A DNA stretch of 64,000 nt from Microvelia longipes (Eukaryota > Arthropoda > Insecta > Hemiptera > Veliidae): assembly GCA_018340805.1 (NCBI GenBank), contig JACMZG010000008.1, forward strand, positions 19,265,096 to 19,329,095. The letters are read 5' to 3'. How positions within the stretch are numbered: position 1 is the first letter of the stretch; the number at the start of each line of letters is the position of its first letter. Below the pieces are notes generated by a model. It worked only from the letters and a program-made list of their open reading frames with translations. It searched no databases and had not been told where the DNA came from. The position numbers were made by a program, and so were the translations under genes. This document shows, in pieces, positions 48,526 to 60,809 of the stretch.

Positions 48526-48732
48526 TCAATTAATCTTGGACTATCAAATTTGTCATTTTATCATATTTTTACTTCACAATGCTTAGCCTTGTGACGTAAC
48601 GCAGCCTTACTTTTATCTCACAAAATTTTATCTAACAAGGGTCATATTTTTTTTTAAATCGCTCAAAATTTTGTAATCGCCTAATAAACCTGCGTCTAGC
48701 GTCATTAGTTTTTAGCGAATTTCCTTTGGAAA

Positions 48733-48826
48733 AAATTCACTAAGTTTTAAATTCAGTAAAACTTAAATTCAACTTCAGTAAAAGTTTAAATTCACTAAAC
48801 TTACTAAATTCAGTAAGTTTTACTTT
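48733..48826 (+). repeat. Short imperfect repeats of AAATTCAGTAAAACTT type
   Basis: TTCACTAAGTTTTAAATTCA, CAGTAAAACTTAAATTCA and relatives repeat about five times with local inversions. Confidence 0.6.
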
Positions 48827-50103
48827 TTACTTGATATAAAAAATCGGAAGACACCAGACTCATTAGCATAATTTGTTTAACTTGAGTCCACAATTTTAAG
48901 TCTCTACGTCAAAAGTGACTGCAATTTGGGGAATACAAAGAAAGTACGGGTAGCACAGCCTTAGAGTTGTGACGCCTCTAAAAATGAAAATTCGCTAAAA
49001 GGAAGTATGGAAAAATTTACTGAAAGTCGTGTACATATAAAACAGGAAAAAAACTGTATATACACTACCACTTAGGCATGAAGTTTACTTTTATTACATT
49101 GGGTTTATTTGCTACATATGGCTCTGTAAAACTTAATAACAATTTGTTACTTTGTCTGTGTGTGTTTTCATGCGTACGTATGCGTGCTTTCGTTATTACA
49201 TTGTCTGTGTGTGTATCTTGTCTATACGTAGACCAAGGGATGTTTTTAATTTGGACAGGAAGGGCTTTGTTTCCCTGGAGGTTGTTATTTTTATTTCCAC
49301 TCGCTAAAGGGTATTTTTTGCAGGATAAATATTATTACGGGGAATTAACCCTTTTGAGTAAATAAAATAAAATACGCACTGGAACCCTTTTCCTCCGTTT
49401 CCATGGTTAGAAAATACCCCTTTTATAATGGATAAATGGATTTTTTGGCTCTATGTAAGCGTAAGGGCGCAGAAACGCACATGCGTCACACTGTAAGGCA
49501 ACTTCGCGTGCTTAATTTATATTCACTGACTTATAAATAGATATAATTATATAAAAAAGTTATATAAGTATTATGCGTCTCGTGAGCTGTGTTTGCAACA
49601 CGCAAATATGGCTTTAATAGAACAGATCTCTAAATAATTAATTGACCAATGTTTACCAGAGCATTTATACTATAATTCGTTATAGATCATTTCGATATGT
49701 TTCTTTAGTTCAATTGAAATATCTGCTCACATATTAGCTGAATCGGTATTTTCCACCAGAGGCTTATCAATTTTTTGTTTTGTCCATCAAAGAGCTCAAG
49801 TGCTAAATACCATCCTCAATTAATGTGATTTCTTTAAAATAATACCTTTGGAGTTCTTTTTCCTGAAAATCAATATACGACTTATAGCATAAATTGAGAT
49901 GCGGAAGCAATCAATAAAAGCGATTGAAAGAAACATTTTCTCCACTATTGAACTCTTTGTATTGGCAGTGTAAGCTTTCAGTCTTAAAAACCCACCATCA
50001 GTACTAAAGTAACAAACGATTAACTTTATTGTTTACATGGGAATTGGTTGTATAGTAACTAATTATTCTAAAATTTGATTGCGTTTTACGCCAATAAATC
50101 CGC

Positions 50104-50130
50104 AAATTTGCCTCTGAGAGAGGCAAATTT
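50104..50130. repeat. Perfect 12-bp stem hairpin
   Basis: AAATTTGCCTCT, a GAG loop, then AGAGGCAAATTT. Confidence 0.85.
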
Positions 50131-51913
50131 GTCATATATTTTAACATTTGCGAAAATGAGTTAACTATTGATCTAAATGTTTTAGCGAATTTCCAAAGAA
50201 GAAATGAGCTTATGAGATTGGGGTCATGTTTTTTTCTGAGCAATTCAACTGGACCTAAAGTCAGATAATTGTATTAAGTTTTAAGTGTCTGGCAAAAACA
50301 GACAGGGAGTTATGCGTGATACACGCAAAATCGTTCGTTTTTAGCATTCCTGAAAAAAACGATTTTAAATTTTTACGGTGAACCAAATAATTTTCTTATT
50401 TACCAATTATTTTACGTGAGGAAAAGTAAAAATACTACTTAAAAGTTACCTTTAATACAGAGGTCACTTAGCCTTGGTCTTACGATAGTGACACCTCCAA
50501 TGTTATACATGACGCCTATCCCATTAGCAAATTTTTTCCAAAGGGAATTTGCGAAAATTAAATATGAGTTCAGTCTCGTAAAACATTGTGTTTCCATCCT
50601 TGATGTCCCACATCCCTAAAAATGCCTATACCGCATTGGAGGCAAGGCGTCAGATTCATCATCTACATAGACGTGGTCACTATCGGAAGACCTAAATCTT
50701 TAAGAGGCTTAGTGTCTAGAAGCCATTCGTGATGGTTCCGATCACTTTGCGTCACCATGCTGGTTGGAAATTATGATTCCATAAAGATATTTGCCGCTAT
50801 AATACTAGTGCGGAAGGTTTTTATCCTCAATAGCTTTCTTGTCACTACTATGCCCGGGTTTAATTCAGTTGCCGCAACTGATATCTGCCACTAGTCGACT
50901 AGTGCCTAATTTGAAAAACGCGTTATCTAGTCGTTTTATCTTAAAAAGCGAATGATTAGTAGAAAGAAGGCAAATATAGAACTCCTTTTATTACTAGACT
51001 GTAATATTGGAGCTTAAAACCAAGGACTGGTTTAATCTACATATTCAAAGCTAGATATTAATTTGAATGCAGCTAACAAGAACAATATAGAAATTCCTGC
51101 TGTATGAAAGAGATGCAGTTTTATACAGCGGTAATGTTTTGTCGATAGTGTGTGTCTCCTCCCTGTATAAACTACCCCTTGCTAACGGACCAATACCGTA
51201 GTGGACTTTGTCCCCTCCAGTCGTCCGCCATCTTGAATTACAACCCTCTCTATATCATAACTACTCCACAGTCAATAAAAGCTCCATGCTCCCCCTCACA
51301 CACTCACTCACACACTGGATCAATTCGAAATATTTTTCTCAATTTGTTCAAAAGTAATAAAACTTTCGACTCAATATTAATGTTTCTCCATATTCATATT
51401 TTTCGTTTTATTTTTGCAAACTAGAAAATTAAAAATATTTATTTACTTCTAAACAAATATTTTAATTTGTCCATAAAGATGTTATCTATCACCTATTTCT
51501 TCTCTGTCTCTCGTCTAGGTTATAAATAAATCACGTTTCTATCTTCCAAGATATAAATTCGAATCTATCCTTTAAAGAATCTCTAGTTTTCCACCAATCT
51601 AGTGCGATAAAACCAGAAATGTTAAAAAAAAGTTTCAAAAAACAACTTTACTTAAAAGGTTTTTGATTCTACTTGGTAGTATTTTTGTATTATCACTTCT
51701 TTTCTAAGCTCTTTTTCGACTTTATATGGATAATATTTTATTTAATGATATAAATAATAATTAGCATTACCTAGCCAATTCGGTGAACTAATCATTTCAT
51801 CAAAATTAGAGGGCCGTTTTCTCTGCCCTGGGGCAGTCTTCAGTTGTCTTTACTGATGACTGAAAAAACTAGATGAAAACCTAAATTTCATGAGTCTACC
51901 CTTCTCATATACT

Positions 51914-52200
51914 GCTATAGAGATACATTTCTAGAGGGACATACAGTATTGAGATACATTTTCAATACATTAGGAGACTTGAAACATATTTTAGGGCTTT
52001 GTGTAACGTCATTGTAACCGTAAGAGTGTGTTAAGGTTATAATAAATCAGTTGTCGTGTTTTCCCGCATTGGTTTTTATTTGTAGTGTATTACAAACGTT
52101 CTATAAGATACTATAATTTTTTTCTTTTTATTTAATTATAATAACTGAAGATATTTAAGTAATTTCTTCGATCTTTCAAAATTCAACCAATGTTTTTGAA
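51914..52200 (-). mobile_element. MITE family C, degraded minus-strand copy
   Basis: Begins CTATAGAGATACATTTCTAG then AGGG, holds TGAAACATATTTTAGGGCTT and GTTAAGGTTATAATAAATCA, and ends near CAAAATTCAACCAATG, the reverse complement of the family order. Confidence 0.6.
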
Positions 52201-52343
52201 GTTGAATCTTTATGTTTAATGCGACGTTTGTGATAATAATTAAACATAATTATCTACTCACAGCAGGAAATGAGATATTGCTATTTATAGGCAATTACCT
52301 GATCTGTTCAAAATAAACATTCAGGAAAAGTAATATTAAGGAG

Positions 52344-52539
<196 letters not shown>

Positions 52540-53305
52540 CTTCATAGGTATTACCTGCCTCGGGAGAAAAAGTTACGTTTAAAAAACATGGGATTGTTAT
52601 GCTTGAAAATTTCTAGGCAGAAAAGCTCTATTACCCTAACTATATAAGCTAGATTTGTGTTTTTTTATAACATTTAACGATAATAAAAGGGTTCATTTAA
52701 TTTTAAATTTTTATTTTAAAGAAAGAATTAAAATTAAATATAGCAGATACTTTTATAAGACATTATATAAAATAATACGAAATAACAATGATGTGACTAT
52801 ATTTATAAATTTAATATTTATTAAGAACTTGAATTTGTTTAAGTTTTTGTGATCGAATTAAAAACTTTTTTCAAACGTGAAGTTTAAACCTGCCTCAGTT
52901 TCGCCTCAGCTGATATTATTATATGACCCACACTCTCGTCGCTGTCAGTTTGGAAACGAATTTTAATATTTGCCTTGTGTTTGGCATAAATGTCTAATGG
53001 TTTAAGTAGAATTCAACATATTCTTTTGTCAAAAATGCCTACATATTTTTTTAAGGAGACATGGGCATAAAGTGATACTTGCCTATATGCCAATTTTAGT
53101 AAATATTTGGTTATCACTTAGTCATTAAGCGTGACTGGCGGATTAAAAAAAATCCTGAACTTTTAAAACTTCTCATAAAGAATATTTTTACTTCTTCTTT
53201 TTAATTTGTCTGTTCTGAGTTTAAATCGATCTATAAAACTGCAATATTGGTATATGCAACCCCTGTCATAACTTGATTTTAATTTTTTGTGTCGTATATC
53301 AAGCT

Positions 53306-53547
53306 GATAGAATTTATAAGGTGATTCAATTGGAGGGTTTTTATGAATGAAGTCAAATTTGTTTGACATGTTAGGTTATAGTCCGGAATTGACGTCATTG
53401 CAGGAATAAATAGTAAATTTTCAATGTTGACCACCTATACCGATTCCTGCAATGACGTCACACGTCATTCATCAAATCGTCAGGTTATAACCTCCGAATG
53501 CGATTGGTTTGTTTACATCGAATTGAATCACCTTATAAATTTCTATC
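53306..53547. mobile_element. MITE-like element with ~26-bp TIRs
   Basis: Ends GATAGAATTTATAAGGTGAT (plus TCAATT) and AATTGAATCACCTTATAAAT (plus TTCTATC) are near-perfect inverted repeats. The interior carries GACGTCATTGCAGGAAT and ATTCCTGCAATGACGTC as a second inverted pair (near 53390 and 53442). Confidence 0.8.
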
Positions 53548-54313
53548 ACCTTGGTCGTATATAACCAATGTTCAATTTTTACGAACTGTCAATACTTAAA
53601 AATACCTGCCTACAATAAATACTTTATTATAGCCTAGTTTACTATCACCACTGCGATAAATGTTAAGTGATATTGTCTAATAAGCAGGCATAATAAAATA
53701 ATTATTGACATAGCCCTGTATCGCTTACTCTTATCAATAACATTGATAAGATATTAAGAGACCGGTAATTACCTTCTAGACGGATATAGACAGTTAATTA
53801 ACACTCTATTAAGTCAATAACAATATACTAGAAACTTCAATTATAGCTTTTTGTCTAGACTGTTGACAGCCTGCTAACTATGCTACATTTAACACAGCTA
53901 AACCGCGTTATGTTTTTATTATAAAAATACATGCATATAATTTTGTAATAGTTATTTGCTTTATAACTGAAAATATAAACACAGGTAATGAGTTGCTGTG
54001 TTTAGAATTTGAAGATAATACTTATTATCTTTATCTACTGACTAGTAATGACAAGGCTAAGTGTAAACTTGTCAAATTAACATATTATTTAGTGTATTAT
54101 CTGAATTATCTAATGTTATATATGCATTGTGTGCTTTACCAAAAAGCTTTTTTATGGAAAAATTGGATTAAAGGTTCGCTAAGATATTTGGAAAAGTATA
54201 GAGTCTATATTCATCCCTATATTCGTTATAAGTGTTAACAAAACACTTATGAAAAAGATTTTTTTTCAATTGTTGAGACATTTAATGTCTCAAGCTTTAA
54301 CCAATCAAAGAAC

Positions 54314-54625
54314 TACATTATTAAGGTAAAACGCAGGTGGAGTGTATTATAATAATCAATACAAAAAGGCTTCTCCACAAAACCGGTTTTCAACCTAAAC
54401 GGTCATCGTCAGTGCCGGAGAGAAGAATATATAGGTGTAGGTGAGTCTTATTATATCATGACTGAGACTGAGACATGATATATTCAGTCTCAGTCATGAT
54501 ATAATAAGACTCACCTACATCTATATATTCTTCTCTCCGGCACTAATGATGACCGTTTAGGTTGAAAACCGGTTTTGAATTTTAGTAAATTAACTTTGTG
54601 GAGAAGCCTTTTTTGTATTGATTAT
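54314..54625. mobile_element. 312-bp palindromic insertion with 12-bp target duplication
   Basis: Direct copies of CAATCAAAGAAC flank it (54302-54313 and 54626-54637). Long arms (54350-54475 and about 54480-54625) are reverse complements. On the minus strand the left arm reads CTGACGATGACCGTTTAGGT followed by TGAAAAC, resembling the CTGACGA..GAAA motif common in Penelope-like terminal repeats. It may be a Penelope-related terminal-repeat dimer. Confidence 0.75.
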
Positions 54626-54748
54626 CAATCAAAGAACAGTTCACTGAAGAGGAATGTTAACAATCAGTTTTCTTCATGAATAGACAGAAAATAGAAACTG
54701 GGCAAAATTTTCTCTTTAAAAAACTTTAATGCGAATCGGCAAAAGAAA

Positions 54749-54781
54749 GTATGATATGATATCCATGATATCATATCATAC
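54749..54781. repeat. Perfect 15-bp stem palindrome
   Basis: GTATGATATGATATC, a CAT loop, then GATATCATATCATAC. Confidence 0.9.
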
Positions 54782-54929
54782 ACTCAAATATCCATATCTA
54801 AACAAATTTGACGCTCATTTTTAAAACAATTTCTTATTGAAGTGTATATAACTACAGCAAAAACGGACCGTTTAAATATTTCTCTCATATTGGAATAATA
54901 CGAAATTTAGGTTGATTAGTTTGCCTGTA

Positions 54930-55150
54930 GAAAGTTTTATTTATTTACTTCTTGTTTATTATTTATCAATAGCGTTCTTTACACAATTAGGTCATCAGCC
55001 CCTCTATAGTTTTGACGTATTATACACATCCATAAAGTTTAAATGTTCTGATTACTTCAAAACTTTTCTACGAAATGGTTGGTTGAAAACTCCTAACTTG
55101 AAAAAATTATAATCCTACATTTATTGCTTCAACCCCAATATCGAGATAAT
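54930..55150 (+). repeat. Dispersed direct repeat D, copy 1
   Basis: TTTATTTATTTACTTCTTGT.., CATCAGCCCCTCTATAGTTT and GATTACTTCAAAACTTTTCT recur in order at 56470-56710 with about 20-25% differences. Confidence 0.65.
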
Positions 55151-56469
55151 TATGTTTTTAACTCGCTTAGAGAGAGGTCCTTTAATTTTAGTTATCTTAT
55201 TCTATAAAAGCAGAGGTTGGTTCTTTTTATATATAATATCTCCTAAATGAAATTGTAATTAGTGTAAAGTTAGCAGCCTGTTTTTATAAAGCAAAGAAGG
55301 CATTATTTATTATAAAAGGGGAAAATGAAAAGCTTTTTCTATTCTAAAGAAGCAAGAGGGAGAAGCTGGCAGGAAAAGCAAGCCACACCAGGGACTTGAG
55401 CTTATAGGGGAAGTTGAAGGAGTACTTAATAAGATTCATCATGGTGAGCCTAGGGAAAGCTTTTCCAGAGAAAAACTCTTGAGCCAAATAAAAAGCGTTT
55501 CCACCTTTCTTATCACTGCTATAAACTGCACTATTCAAATAGGTCTAATAAATATCAACTATAACTATAAACCAGTTTAACAATTAATTTCAGTGTTATT
55601 TTATTCTTTCATTAGTCATAAAAATTCAAGCAGTATTAGGGTTTTTGCAGAGGCGTAGGAGAAGGTTATTCTAGAACAAGGTTTGCTTTGTCATTCATTC
55701 AAAAAAGATATTATTAATTGCTTTCTTGTCTATTTTAGTATAAAAATTTAGCGTCGTCTACAAATGTATAAATGTCCATACTTTAGCACATGGTAACCCA
55801 AATAATATATAAAGTTGAATAAGTGTTTGTCTGTATGCGTTATTTTCTATTCATCGCCGTACAGGTAAATCGTCCGATACAGCAAAATCGATCATCAAAA
55901 TCGAAAGTTGGTACAACAATTCTTATGAGAGGAATAACTGATAAGATTTTATAGGAAATCAAGCACGGTGTCTCGAAATGGTGGCCTCTTGAAATTCCAA
56001 TTCCAATTTACAAAATTCCAACAATTTTTTATTTATAATACAAAATAAAATTATTTCTAGCGCTAGATTAAAATTTTTAAAATTCCAATCACATCTGAGG
56101 CTGTCATAATTTTCGAGACAGTAAATTTTAAAATTCATCCTCGTTTATTATGATTTTCAAAGATGATCCCCCTCCCCCAAATTAAAATATGAATTTCAGG
56201 CCCTATAGACGTCTTTAGATTTAGCATAACTAAACAGTTTTCATTGAAACTTTTTATTATAACCCCTTTTTCAAAATCTGAAAATAGGTGTTGATTACTA
56301 TTATCTACCATTAATTAAGGTATCTGGCCTTTATGTCGTTAAGGGTGATTGTTCTCCATAATGCTCTCTATTATTTATAGGTTGTTTTCTCTTTCATGAT
56401 CTTTATGATCTGATCATAAAAATTTAACCCTTATTTTTAAATAACATTTTCTTTCTGTAATAATTCAGT

Positions 56470-56710
56470 TAGAGTTATATTTATTTACTTCTTATCTATT
56501 TAATCACTTATTTATCAGTTAAGTGCTTTACACTATAAAGCCATTAGCTTCTCTATAGTTGTTACGTATTAGACACATTCATAAATTCCAAATTTTTTGA
56601 TTACTTCAAAAATTCTCTGCGATACGGTTGGAAACCTCAAAACTGACAAAAAATAGTCAGTCTTACTCTTAAAATTTGCAGCTTCAGTAAAGATATCGAA
56701 ATCTGTCTGT
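56470..56710 (+). repeat. Dispersed direct repeat D, copy 2
   Basis: Counterpart of 54930-55150 (CATTAGCTTCTCTATAGTTG, GATTACTTCAAAAATTCTCT, CGATACGGTTGGAAACC). Confidence 0.65.
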
Positions 56711-57114
56711 ACAAATGTCTGTGGTTTATTGCTTTAAATGGTTATTATTTTTGTTTTCTATCATCTAAATGATCACGTGAAGTATTACCTATTATAATAT
56801 TTATAACAGTTACTACATCTCCATACTATATTATTGTTGTTTGTGGTATTCTTCCTATATGTATGTTACTAATCCTGTTCATAACAATATAAGTATAAAA
56901 CAACAATAATACAAAACAACAAAGACGACGCAGAAGTACCCGCAGATCAGTCACGCTCAGGAGCGGTTAGGGGCAGTTTTTTCATTACGAGAAAAACCAC
57001 GAAGTATAATAAATTTTTGACAACAATATTTTTTTAATGTAACCGTTTTAAACAATTTATTTAAACATAAACTGTTGAATAATACTACAAATATTAAGTA
57101 TAGTTTGTTGATTA

Positions 57115-57900
57115 TGTTTTTACTTTTCCTCATTTATCCGTATAAAGGAAAAGTATTGTGTATGCAAAAAAATCTGAAACCGCGATGAAACCGGAACTAT
57201 CCGTTTCAGGTGTTTTTAAGGCCTCCTGAGTGGTTTTCACAATGTTGCCTGTCTGTATGATTGTGTGTGTCTGTCTCTTATCACTGTAGGGTCCAGTATA
57301 CTTTTGCTAGAGAATTGAAACTTTGAACAAAAATCAGTCCATCGCAGTAGTTCTACTATTCGGAAAAAATGTGTACTCATTTTTTTATGACAATATTAAC
57401 CCGCAATAATGACTCAGCAAAAATTACGAAAAATCATAAAACACGGAAAAATTATGCGATCCGATTAAAATTTGGCGTTCATGTAGAAGACTAAAATGTA
57501 TGCAAAGTTTCATCTCATTATCAGCATTAGTTCCATTTTTATCAAATGACTTGTGTAAGTTTTTTTTTTTAAAAATTAAACATCAAAAAATTATACTTTA
57601 CTTGAGTTGAAAGTTAGTACAAAGGTATACCTTTACTTAACAAGTGTATTCAAACTTTTTGTTGGATTATAAAAGTCAAGCAGCATTGAACATGGTCAGT
57701 GCTGCATGGGTGACCGCTGAAAAAAAATGTATTTACAATCTAAGGACAAGCGAAGCGAGTCCGAACGCATGTTGCAGTATAAATTTGTGAAATTGTACAT
57801 TCTAAGGACGAGCGAAGCGACTCCGAAGCAGGGAGGATGAGCGTAGTGAATCGAATGTGATAAGGAAAAGTTTCGAGGTACCCCGTACCCGATTTTTCAT
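57115..57900 (-). repeat. GAGCGAAGCGAG repeat family, best-preserved copy
   Basis: Minus orientation and apparently complete. It starts TTTTTACTTTTCCTC with the hairpin partner AAAGGAAAAGTA, passes CCGTTTCAGGTGTTTTTAAG and AACCCGCAATAATGACTCAG, holds two ACAAGCGAAGCGAGTCCG/ACGAGCGAAGCGACTCCG motifs, and ends GAGGTACCCCGTACCCGA. No ORF of note. Confidence 0.85.
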
Positions 57901-59034
57901 ATTTTTATGCGATAATTTTGTTAAACTATATTAATCTTGGTGAAAACCATATTCATTAAGTAGTATAAAATAAATAACTTATTAATTAATAATTAAGCAT
58001 AATTAACTAGTTATAAAAAATGAATAAGTATTGATAATTTGTTTTAATTTAGATATTTTGTTATATTTATATTAATTCATAGTAATTAGTTAAACTTCCG
58101 CATAACATTTATTTATAATTTCGTATTTATTCCAAGTTTTGTTTTGAATTGATCTCTCTTTTATTTAAAATAAGTAATTAAAAAAACATTTCTTAAACCT
58201 TATTAGCGAAATTTATGAAATGAGGGGTCATAGAGAGGGGAGGTGGTTTTTCAGATTATATATATTATATATATACACATCAAAGTACAAAACCCTATTG
58301 TTTATGAAATATTAATGCTGCCATCAACCTAGAAAATTCACTGAAAATTTATATACACATACTATGCACTCCATAATTTGGCAATAAAATAGTCAAATCC
58401 AAAAAATGTATCAGATTTAGTAAGAATTTTATCGTTTGACATATATAATTTTATGTAAACAAACAACGTTTTTAAATTTGCTAGTGGAGACACCGCGTTT
58501 TGTTTGAAGCGCAAAGCGCCATGACTATGAAGCGCCGTTGTTTTTATTGCTTGAAGTTTGTAAATAAAGCATAATTTTAGCACCCACCCTGCCAATCTGC
58601 CTGTGAGAACAACTTCCTTGTAAATCAAAAGAATAATATTTATTATTATATTATTTTACATTTTTAAGATAATTTCAGTGAAACAATGTTTATTTTTATG
58701 AAAATTTCCCCTTCCTCCTTATACATGTTTATTTTTATCATTTCTTTATTTCTTTCTCTTGTTTTAATAACAAAATATTTTAATAAAAAAACAACCTAAG
58801 TTTTGAATTGTAAAGTGACTGAGGAGGCAGCGGGGGATCAAATATTTCTATAATAAGCGGCTCAGCCCTGCTTTAAGTAACCAAAATAATAAGAAAGATT
58901 TTTTTCAACAAACGAATATTTCCTTTAATTTTCCAGGCATTTCTTCAGTTGGGAGATATTTCGAATATTTCTTTATTTAAAATGGTAATTCTGAATTTCT
59001 AAAATTATAAATTTCTTACAAAAATAAAAAAATT

Positions 59035-59400
59035 GGGAACGGGGTGTCTCGGAACTTTTTAGGTTTGCTATACGCTCATCCTCTCTACTTGGACTCCCTG
59101 CACACGTACTCAGAATATAAAAATTTCAAATTATTTTTTAGCGCGTCTTCGAACTCCATTCGTTTGTTATCAAATGGTAAATACATTTATTTTATTCCCA
59201 GCGGTCACTCGTCCACGTAATGACCTCGCTCGATGGCACTTAATTTTTATGATCTAACAAAAACATTGGATATACTTATTATTTAAAAAAACTTATTGTA
59301 CTAATTTACGAGTAAAAGGCATTAACTATTTACTAGTAAGGCATTATTTATCACTAGAATTATTTTTTTATTACAAAAGTCATCCATGTTTGTATATCTG
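59035..59400 (+). repeat. GAGCGAAGCGAG repeat family, GC-rich end only (degraded)
   Basis: Begins GGGAACGGGGTGTCTCGGAA, includes TACGCTCATCCTCTCTACTT, CAGCGGTCACTCGTCCACGT and a degraded ATGATCTAACAAAAACATTGG, then fades out. It ends about 170 bases before the final vestigial exon. Confidence 0.65.
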
Positions 59401-59575
59401 GAGATTTTCACTTAGTTTTAAATCTGGAACTATATTACTCTGATACTGTATGATTTCTATGATCCTTCCCTGTTATGAACCATTCATTCTTATGTATATT
59501 ATAGAATTTGAATCAGAAGTTTTTCTTTTGCAATAACTTTGAAGCATAACTAAGATATACATGTTTGTGTTGCAG

Positions 59576-59625
59576 GTTTAGACGGTCAGGTGCAGGAGTC
59601 TTCCAAGGATCTCTACTGGTTTTAA
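59576..59625 (+). CDS. vg: Vestigial, final coding exon and stop
   Basis: The exon starts after a TTGCAG acceptor, completes the split Gly codon and reads LDGQVQESSKDLYWF followed by TAA at 59623-59625. The short aromatic C-terminus ending KDLYWF is, to my knowledge, a conserved tail of insect Vestigial, whose C-terminal part contributes transcriptional activation. The exon is too short to be found by an ORF scan. It is supported by its acceptor, by perfect phase with the exon ending at 43410, and by the conserved tail. After the stop the sequence becomes AT-rich with frequent stops, as expected of a 3'UTR. Confidence 0.93.
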
Positions 59626-60384
59626 TGTCAACCCATTGGACACCTTTGTAAATTTTTTCGCTAGCTCTGTAGAAACTGTCAAATTAGCTTTAAAATGCCT
59701 AGATCCTTTTCAGATTGGAGTAAGGAGAAATAGATTGTTAATCATATTAATAATTTTGTTGTAACGTTGGGGTCAGATATTAACAATATCTCACTATTTC
59801 CGAGATTTCTGATCTTAATAGAGCTGAGTTTTATTATTTTTCATTCAGCTCATCAGGTGTCACATAATTTGATGCATTATTTGGAAAAAAAATTAAAAAA
59901 ATATATTGAGGGTCTGTTTAATATAAAACAAATTATTTCAGTTCATAGTAGGGTTATAAATTCATTTACGACTCAACCAGCTCAATGGCCTGAAAATGTT
60001 CAATTCCACTTTTTTTATTTGTTTTGCTTAATATGTCACTGTAAAATGACGTGATTTCAGACTTGAACCACTTAACGATTACTCTGAATGTTTCCTCATA
60101 TGATTGTTGTTAGCAGGCCAGATCAAATATAACTGACGCACTTAATTATCACCCAGGTGGTTTCAGCATCTACCATCTTTTTAAAGCACCTATATGAATT
60201 AAAAGAAGCGTTATAAAAAGTTACCTATGTGACTTTTCTTTAAAAAAGCTTCTAACCAATGATTGTTTTTTTACAGTATATTATAGTCAGAAAACCAATG
60301 CGACCCTAATCCGGTTGTGGTTTCTGATAGGATACTAAATTATAAGTTAGGCGCTTATATAACCTTAAGCTAACCTTAAGTAGT

Positions 60385-60445
60385 TATGAGGATGAGCGCA
60401 GCCAATCCGATATGATAAGGGAAATGAACCCAGTACCCGATTCTT
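60385..60445 (-). repeat. GAGCGAAGCGAG repeat family, short remnant in putative 3'UTR
   Basis: Reads GAGGATGAGCGCAGCCAATC then CGATATGATAAGGGAAATGA and CCCAGTACCCGATTC, matching the GC-rich terminus of minus-oriented copies. Confidence 0.6.
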
Positions 60446-60803
60446 ATAAATATCTTCAAAAAACATACTTATATTTATTTGCTGCATCCTCAGTAATATA
60501 TGGCGCCTAACAATGTCCTCCATTTAAGAAAGCTGGTTAAAGTTCATGCGGCTAAAACGTCGTATGATATTTTTTACTTGCTTTTAAATTTAGTATGATT
60601 TTAAAATTCACCTTGATATGTATCTATTTATCCGATCTGTTAGCCTTTGTTAGCTTATAATTTTTAATTTACAACTTATTGCCTAGGCCTCTGATATTTT
60701 TGTGCAATTTTATTTGTATTATATTGTATTATTTTTTAAAAAATATAAAAATAAGGTTTTACAATGCGTTGTATATACTATGCTTACTTGTATATTTATT
60801 GTA

Positions 60804-60809
60804 AATAAA
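60804..60809 (+). promoter_or_regulatory. Candidate polyadenylation signal (AATAAA)
   Basis: This is the first AATAAA hexamer downstream of the vestigial stop, about 1.2 kb into the putative 3'UTR, followed by a T-rich segment. Further AATAAA hexamers occur around 61150 and 61180, so the choice is tentative. Confidence 0.4.

Noticed and set aside
49078..49365. 95-codon hydrophobic frame beginning MKFTFITLGLF, signal-peptide-like
   Set aside because: Low complexity, TG-rich stretch without homology or gene context.
57115..57900. Helitron identity for the GAGCGAAGCGAG family
   Set aside because: A terminal hairpin is present, but no TC start or CTRR end and no A-T target rule could be shown.
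59767..60054. 95-codon frame after the vestigial stop
   Set aside because: Lies in the putative 3'UTR, no known motif, and AT-rich codon use typical of chance.
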